64,000 bases of DNA, taken from contig NC_059080.1 of NCBI RefSeq assembly GCF_020497125.1, positions 52,207,563-52,271,562 on the forward strand, written 5' to 3'. Each line of letters opens with the position of its first letter. Position 1 is the first letter of the stretch. Under the pieces are notes generated by a model, which was not told the origin of the DNA, ran no database searches, and saw nothing but the letters and a program-made list of their open reading frames with translations. The DNA is from Mauremys mutica (taxonomy: Eukaryota; Chordata; Testudines; Geoemydidae). Below are positions 57,970 to 64,000 of this stretch, one piece after another. The translations under genes and the position numbers were made by a program.

Positions 57970-58045
57970 AAAGGGTGAAATCCTGGTTCCACTGAATTAA
58001 ATGGAAAAATTCTCATTGACCTCAATGGAGCCAGGATTCCACCAC
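57970..58045. repeat. Short palindromic repeat (AAATCCTGGTTCCACT / AGCCAGGATTCCACC)
   Basis: 'gaaatcctggttccactgaa' is mirrored by 'ctcaatggagccaggattcc', with an internal 'ctcattgacctcaatgg'. It is an old dispersed palindrome; I see no duplication. Confidence 0.55.
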
Positions 58046-58939
58046 ATGTGTCTGTGAGGCATTCCAAGCTTGTCTCCATTTTTCCAATCGGATTATACTA
58101 TGTGAGAAGTTTGTGTGTTAGGCTAGAGGGCTAAAGAGCAAAGCAAAGGTGCTCCAGCTTGAACAATGGATGAGAAACCCACTCATACCAATACAGGCGG
58201 CGTGGAGAGGCTGGAGACATGAATTTGAAAATCACCAATATATGAATATTCTCATATTTCATTTAATTCTCAGTGCTTCCACTTTTTCCTGTTGAGTCAC
58301 AAGACAACAGCATCATGCTATTGCATGAGAACTTCCCCACTGTTCCAGATTTCAAGGTTAAGAAGAGTCACCCATTTCAGCCATCATTGATTGGCTGAAC
58401 ATCCCCTGGGCTTAGTAATGGTTTCTGTGCAATTAATTCCATTGCAAAAATAGGGTAACGATTATTGAGCAGACTTTGATAGAAATATAAAAAAAAATAG
58501 CAGGTCTGTGCTTCTAAAACCTGGTCTACACTACGGGGTTAGGTCAAATTTAGCCGCGTTAGGTCGATTTTAAAATAAATGCGTCCACACAACCAACCCC
58601 GTTCTGTCGACTTAAAGGGCTCTTAAAATCGACTTCTGTACTCCTCCCCTGACGACGGGATTAGCACTAAAATCGACCTTGCTGGGTCAAATTTGGGGTA
58701 GTGTGGATGCAAATCGACTGTACTGGCCTCTGGGAGCTATCCCAGAGTGCTCCAATGTGACTGCTCCGGACAGCACTTTGAACTCCGATGCACTAGCCAG
58801 GTACACAGGAAAAGCTCCAGGAACTTTTGAATTTAATTTCTTGTTTGGTCAGCGGGGAGAACAAAGCAGCACAGGTGACCATGCAGTCCCCCCAGAATCA
58901 TAAAGCGTAGAATGTTTCTACACTCCCCCTATCATCTCC

Positions 58940-59150
58940 ATCCCTGAGGTTATCGCAGATTAGAAGGCGAAAAAAACGCACTCGCGATGACATGTTTTCC
59001 GAGCTCATGCAGTCCTCCCGCACTGATAGGGCACACCTTAATGCATGGAAGCATTCAGTGGCAGAGGCCAGGAAAGAATTAAGTGAGCGCGAAGAGTGAA
59101 GGCAGGACGCGATGCTGAGGAAAGCCAGCAAGAGCACAGACCCCCACTGC
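58940..59150 (+). pseudogene. Harbinger Myb-like protein, second-exon remnant
   Basis: In frame from about 58959: IRRRKKRTRDDMFSELMQSS, then a helical Ala/Arg/Glu segment with VAEARKELSEREE and an in-frame TGA. It corresponds to the coiled-coil exon of the Myb-like gene in the larger element (RRRKKKTRDEMFAELM). The trihelix exon is gone. An ATTAATAAAGAAAG signal follows at about 59397, as in the larger copy. Confidence 0.8.
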
Positions 59151-59499
59151 ATTCACTGTATAACCGCCTACCCTCCTCCCCATGTTCCATAGCCTCCTCA
59201 CCCAGATGCCCAAGAATGCTTGGGAGGGGGAGGCTCTAGGCACCCAGCCATCCACTCCAGAGGATGCCCAAGCAACAGAAGGCTGTCATTCAAACAGTTT
59301 GATTTTTAGTGTAGCTACAATAAGCAATGTGGCCATGTCCTTCCCTCCTCCCCCACCTCACCCGGGCTACCTTGTCCGTTATCTCATTTTTTTTAATTAA
59401 TAAAGAAAGAATGCATGGTTTCAAACAATAGTTACTTTATTTCAAAGATGGGAGGGTGGTTGGCTTACAGGGAATTAAAATCAACAATGGGGGCCAGTT

Positions 59500-59745
59500 T
59501 GCATCAAGGAGAAACACACACAACTGTCACACCATAGCCTGGCCAGTTATGATGCGCAGCGCACCTTGCTATGCTCTTCTAATCGCCCTGGTGTCTGGCT
59601 GCTCAAAATTGGATGCCAGGCGATTTGCCTCAACCTCCCACCCCACCATAAATGTCTCCCCCTTACTCTCACAGACATAATGGAGCACAAAGCAAGCAGC
59701 AATAACAATGGGAATGTTGGATGTGCTGAGCTCTGACCTAATCAG
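59500..59745 (-). pseudogene. Harbinger transposase C-terminal remnant
   Basis: The minus strand reads IVIAACF-VLH, CESKGETF and GWEVEANRLA, matching the end of the transposase in the larger element (VIAACCVLHNLCESKGETF). The catalytic domain is missing. A GAAATAAAG polyadenylation-like signal lies opposite about 59435. Confidence 0.8.
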
Positions 59746-60300
59746 CAAACAGCACCAGCGAGCTTTTAAAGTGTGTGACTGTGAGCTGAGTGGGCTCCAT
59801 GCTTGCCCTGGTATGGCATCTGCATGGGTAACCCAGGAAAAAAGGCGCGAAACAATTGACAGCCGTTGCTTTCACAGAGGGAGGGGCAACTGACGTCATG
59901 TACCCAAAACCACCCGCAACAATGTTTTTGCCCCATCAGGCATTGGGAGCTTAACCCAGAATTCCAATGGGTGGCAGAGACTGCGGGAACTGTGGGATAG
60001 CTACCTACTGTGCACCACTCCGAGAGTCGATGCTAGCCTTGGTAGTGAGGACACACTCCACCGACTTAATGTGCTTAGTGGGGACATACACAATTGACTG
60101 TATAAAATCAATTTCTAAAAATCGACTTCTATAAAATTGATTTAATTTCATAGTGCAGACATACCCTAAGTCATGGTGCAATAAATGTCTCCTTTTTAGA
60201 GGATGTCCGTGTTTATACTTCTACCACTTGCTACCCTTTCTCAGCTAGATGACACACATCTTATTCTAGGCTCAGTCCTTCTCGGAGCTATATATTCACA

Positions 60301-60412
60301 TACTGATGGAGCTGAAAACCAGAAGGGACCATTAGATCATCTAGTCTGACTTCCTGCATAACACAAGCCAAAGAATTTCAGCCTGTTGCCCCTGCATTGA
60401 GTAACTTGTGTT
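60301..60412 (-). mobile_element. Old CR1 3' end, minus strand
   Basis: 'agaagggaccattagatcat' and 'ctagtctgacttcctgcata' followed by 'acacaagccaaagaatttca' is a standard CR1 3' terminus in antisense. Confidence 0.75.
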
Positions 60413-60759
60413 TGGCTAAAGCATATCTTCCAGAAAGGCAAGTGCTGTCCCATAAAGATTGGGGGATGAGGTTATAGGTACAATCCTAGGAGAACGAAGT
60501 TCAGGTTGGGGGTCTGAGGGAAGAAATTGTTGTAACGAAAAAAATAAATGAAAATGGGAAGGAGGTAAGAGGATTCTGGAGATTTTAGAAATTTCTGAAA
60601 TACTAGATACAACGTAATTCAGCAAGATTAAAACATTTCAGAGCGAGTATTTTATGCTGAAAGGTAGGCCTGTTTAATCAGGAATTCACCCCTCCAAGGA
60701 AGGCAAGACAAGGCCTATGCACTAAATGACAGAGCTCATGTTGGAGAGATGCTCTAGTG

Positions 60760-60893
60760 CAGTGGTTTTCAACCAGAGCTCCATGGATCCATGGGGGTCC
60801 ACAGACTGTGTCTAAGATTTCCAAAGGGGGGCACACCTCCATTTGAAATGTTCAGGGGTCCACAAATGAAAAATAAAAGGTTGAAACCCACTT
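60760..60893. mobile_element. Short hAT (Charlie-like) MITE, 134 bp
   Basis: It has ends CAGTGGTTTTCAACC and GGTTGAAACCCACTT and a perfect duplication CTCTAGTG (60752-60759, 60894-60901). It is non-coding. Confidence 0.88.
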
Positions 60894-60901
60894 CTCTAGT
60901 G

Positions 60902-61105
60902 GACAGAACACTGCACTAAGACTCAAGATACCCAACTTCTCTTCCCAGTGCAACCACAGGCTTTCTGTAATCTTGGGCAAGTCACTTAATCTCTCTGTAC
61001 ATGAGATCCCCATGTATAAAAAGGGGTGATAGTACTTTCCTACCTGACAGGGGTTTTGCAAAGAGAAAATCCATTAATGATTGAAAGGTACTGAAATACA
61101 ATGAG
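60902..61105 (+). mobile_element. MIR-like SINE, plus strand, hosting the 134 bp hAT at its left edge
   Basis: 'taatcttgggcaagtcactt', 'aatctctctgtacatgagat' and 'aaaaaggggtgatagtactt' form the MIR core order. The left flank before the hAT may be the SINE start. Confidence 0.7.
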
Positions 61106-63150
61106 ATTTGTTTGTCTCAGATGAATTTTCAAACTTTTTTTTTATTCTTTATAAAATAGGTGATTTAAAACTAATCTGTAGATTGAAGAGCCCCTGGGAC
61201 TAATTCCCTTTTAGAACTAGCTCTAGTGATATCTTTGGTGTCCCAGAATGGTGCGTTCTGGAACACTTTTAATGAACTGGCAGTGTGTCCTTGAGGGACT
61301 TATCAAAAATGTTCTTTTATTAAAGCTGAGTTTACATTTGTTTACTTGCTGAATGCTTTCATTGCCTGGTGAGAGTATATAGCACACAGAGTCTGATCCA
61401 AAGCCCATGAAAGTCAAGAGCCACTGGGCTCAATGACTTTGGATCAGGCTCATATTTCTTGGTTATGTCAAGATTTTAGCTTTCATTTGCAGATTGCATC
61501 AGTATTTCCCTCTCCATGGTCCCTCAAAAGCATCCACTTTAGGTCCCAGGTTCTCAGATGTCACCCCTTTGGATAGAGATCCTCATCTCTTTCCCTACTA
61601 TCTAGGGATTTTTCAGACTGCACAGCTCCCTGCCTTCATTATGATATCCCCAGCAAGCCAGACTGCGTAAAAGCCTAGCGTCTGTGCTTTGCTTTCTCCC
61701 CAGAGGTGATGAACAACGTAGTTGCCTGCAGTTACAAGTTACCACACAGCACTTTCTAAGCAAGTACATTTATTGTTAAGGTGAAAGCATTATGGAGAAA
61801 ACATTAAAGAACCTACACACATACTAACAAGCTTACCACCCAAACTCCAGCTCTGGTGGCTGTGAGTTTTGAAGAACTGACAACTGAGTTGCCCTGTGGT
61901 TAGAAGTTCAGAACTGTCTCAGAATCAGAATACTGGATTGTCAATTCAGTTGTTTCTCTATACAGTTTGGCTCTGATCTCATCTCCGGGAATACATAAAC
62001 TTTGCATTTAATACAGTGGATCCGAAAGATAGTTAAACTTAGTTCAATAAGGTTTCCCAAAGATATTTCAGGGAATTGCCAAATGAGTCACTGTCCCCTT
62101 TAAAGCCATCTTCCCTTTGTGTTTTCTCCTTCCTTCCCTCCCTTGTCTGTCCAGCTCCTTTTTCAGACTCAGACCCCCCCCCCCCCCGCACACACATACA
62201 CACACTCTCCCATCCCTCAGATCCCTTGCACTTTCAGTGTCAGGACCAAATTCTGCTCCCTGAAGGGTGCTCTCCATTGACTTTAGTGTTACCTGCAAAG
62301 TCACATCCAGTGAATTAATTTACCTATAAGGGTTATACGTCACAGCCAGACAAATTGAGGGCTCCTTCAGTCCAAAACAAATGAGACAAACTTCATTAGG
62401 ATTTCTAAGCCCAGCAGGGCTGGAGTTTGACAGGAGGAAAAAATAAAAAATGAACCAGCTCTCTGTGACCAGCTGGAAACGCGTGGGTCTCCCCTGACAC
62501 CCTGCACTGGGCTCAGCATTGAATCTCCACTGAATAATACATTTGTGCAAGGAGCCTTGACCATAACTTCTTTGCTTTAGGCAAAAAATGGACTTTTAAA
62601 AACTAAAATGAAAACCCTCTTCAAGTAAACTCTGGTGGAGCGAAATTCTGATTATAACCTCATCACCCTGCTGCCTGCAGTCTCCTTCTCTGTTCAATTC
62701 AATAGTCTGTCATGCTTGTTACTGAGAAATGAATTCCCTTCACACTGACATTTCATATACTTACTGATACGGCATATAATGAACACTCTGCCAAATCTGT
62801 CAGCTTCTTGCAAAACTAACTTTTTATTACCTTTTTTTTTTCATTATTTTATTTAAATTTTTCTTCTTTTCTTTAAGAGAGCAATTTAGGATTACAGATC
62901 TAGGTGTTAGGTCCACCCCTATGGCAGATGTTTACCGTGGTATAAATGCAGAGATTATAGCAGATTAGCAGCTATTGTCGTTGTGCAACCCGCCGGAATC
63001 TCCCCCGAGCCACCTCAGCATTGCCTCCTGTGGTCAAACAGTAGAAAACCCAACATAGGCTGTCGCACACTTGGCACCAGTATTGTCAGTGAGTAAGAGA
63101 TGCTTAATTATATGGTCCTGACTCAACAAGGTAATTAAGCATGTGTAACT
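61106..63150. other. Unrecognised sequence, possible old LTR at about 61740-61900
   Basis: Antisense AATAAATGTACTTGCTTAGA near 61760-61780 resembles an LTR polyadenylation region, but no ends were found. A C14 run and (CA)n microsatellite lie at 62176-62206. There is no gene. Confidence 0.4.
62176..62206. repeat. Poly-C and CA microsatellite
   Basis: A CCCCCCCCCCCCCC run is followed by ACACACATACACACAC. Confidence 0.85.
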
Positions 63151-63156
63151 TTATGT

Positions 63157-63304
63157 CAGGGCCGCCAAGAGGATTCAGGGGGCCTGGGGCAAAGCAATTT
63201 TGGGGGCTCCTTCCACAAAAAAAATTGCAATACTATATTCTCGTGGGGGCACCTGCGGGGCCCGGGCAAATTGCTCCACTTGCTCCCCCACACGGGAGGC
63301 CCTG
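63157..63304. mobile_element. hAT-like MITE (CAGGGCCGCC ends)
   Basis: It begins CAGGGCCGCCAAGAGG and ends GGGAGGCCCTG, with internal palindromic GGCCCCGCAGG-type and AATTG blocks. The 148 bp element is of a type common in turtle DNA. The 8 bp flanks do not match, so the duplication is decayed or the right edge is misplaced. Confidence 0.6.
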
Positions 63305-63419
63305 GGAAAAATAAACCTTCCGCATTTCGGCACAAACCCAGTTTTGATAAAACTTCTTTACAAGGTATCACTGGTTCTCAGAATTAGCTAGTGCTAAACG
63401 GCACTAAAGCTCATTAAAA

Positions 63420-63760
63420 GGGTTGGACAAATATTTTCCGTCAAAACCTTTTTTGGATCGAGAACTAGGGGTTTTTAAAAAGCAGAATAAAATCACAGAC
63501 AATGTCTGCTTTCCTTCAAAAATTGTTGTGTTTTTTTTAATTGAAAAGCTGAAATTAGTCTGCCAAAACCTGAACATGGTTTGGGGTTTCAGAAGTGTGT
63601 GGCCAAATATTTGCTGCTTGCTGTGTTTGATTGTTTAAAGAAACAATAAAAAATTCTGCTTAAAAAAAATCCAAAACTTTTGAACCACCTCAGCTTGTGA
63701 CCAAAGGCCTGAGCCCATCCAGGCAGAAATTTTTCCAGGTTTCTGATACTCTGATGGCTT
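63420..63760. repeat. GAAAATTTT-type old repeat, copy 4
   Basis: It begins 'gttggacaaatattttccgt' with TTTTTTTTAATTGAAAAGC in the middle. It matches the style of 54640-54930. Confidence 0.45.
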
Positions 63761-63807
63761 CCTTGACTCATATCTGTCTCCATAACTTTGGGTTCATTTA
63801 GGTTAGA

Positions 63808-64000
63808 ACATAAGAACGGCCATACTGGGTCAAACCAAAGGTCCATCCAGCCCAGTATCCTGTCTACCGACAATGGCCAATGCCAAGTGCCCCAGAGGGA
63901 GTGAACCTAACAGGTAATGATCAAGTGATCTCTCTCCTGCCATCCATCTCCACCCTCTGACAAACAGAGGCTAGGGACACCATTCCTTATCCATCCTGGC
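63808..64000 (-). mobile_element. CR1 3' end, minus strand, cut by the window edge
   Basis: 'gaacataagaacggccatac' is the CR1 terminal TTCTTATGTTC repeat in antisense, followed by 'cccagtatcctgtctaccga' and 'aacagaggctagggacacca'. It is the mirror of the 3' UTR at 17850-18041 and continues beyond the window. Confidence 0.92.

Larger units (their letters stand above)
58518..60166. mobile_element. PIF/Harbinger element, internally deleted, opposite orientation
   Basis: It is flanked by TAA (58515-58517 and 60167-60169). Left end AACCTGGTCTACACTA; right end read inward GGGTATGTCTGCACTA. Subterminal GGTCGATTTTAAAAT and TCGACTT motifs match the family style. The Myb-like remnant is on + at the left and the transposase remnant on - at the right, the reverse of 23405-28067. 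It is 1.65 kb, so most of both genes is deleted. Confidence 0.9.

Overview
This 64 kb window is vertebrate nuclear DNA, almost certainly from a cryptodiran turtle. The clearest sign is the block at about 19160-19436, which ends in the 3' tail (AAAGCTTATGCTCAAATAAA, followed by a TTTGTTAGTCTCTAAGGTG-type segment) found throughout turtle genomes in Pol III SINEs and CR1 LINEs. CR1-family LINEs, PIF/Harbinger elements with GTCTACACT-type termini, and several kinds of solo LTR agree with this. I found no bacterial-type gene, operon, CRISPR array, rRNA or intact tRNA. I could not support any host protein-coding exon, so the window reads as intergenic or intronic DNA built largely from nested transposable elements.

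Region 1-13 kb: a solo LTR (531-2367, duplication CCGAT) carrying a 680 bp hAT element that duplicated the LTR's TATAAAGG; old CR1 fragments at 6-7.9 kb; a MIR-like SINE near 9 kb; a GC-rich element flanked by an 11 bp duplication (10522-11211); and another solo LTR (11283-12229). Region 13.9-18.2 kb is a four-level nest: a minus-strand CR1 broken by a plus-strand CR1, which is broken by a solo LTR, which holds a Harbinger MITE. Region 19-23 kb is mostly unrecognised apart from the turtle SINE/CR1 tail.

Region 23.4-28.1 kb holds an almost full-length Harbinger element: a DDE transposase on + with one in-frame stop and one 3' frameshift, a convergent two-exon Myb/SANT-like DNA-binding gene on -, and an unexpected about 100-codon ORF on + inside the Myb intron with its own AATAAA. 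In this superfamily the Myb-like protein and the nuclease normally act together. An internally deleted relative lies in the opposite orientation at 58518-60166.

Region 29-41 kb: two sister hAT MITEs (29076-29386, 31799-32110), a GC-rich element (30517-31479), a second copy of the first LTR family (34137-37161, duplication ACTAG) filled with a GC-rich hairpin element and two CR1s, a hAT element with inverted transposase ends (37732-38863), and a short Tigger-like MITE (40587-40763).

Region 43.9-50.3 kb: a third, minus-strand copy of that LTR family with a minisatellite in its upstream part, into which a young Gypsy retrotransposon (45524-48772) has inserted. Its two 192 bp LTRs differ at two positions, yet gag and the reverse transcriptase core carry deletions. 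A solo class I retroviral-type LTR follows (49783-50324). Region 50-64 kb is mostly old unique sequence with scattered MIR-like SINEs, CR1 3' ends, small hAT MITEs and the deleted Harbinger.

Every coding remnant of the mobile elements here carries stops, frameshifts or deletions. The joins listed come from reading target-site duplications and terminal repeats by eye. Family names without a database search are recognition from memory.
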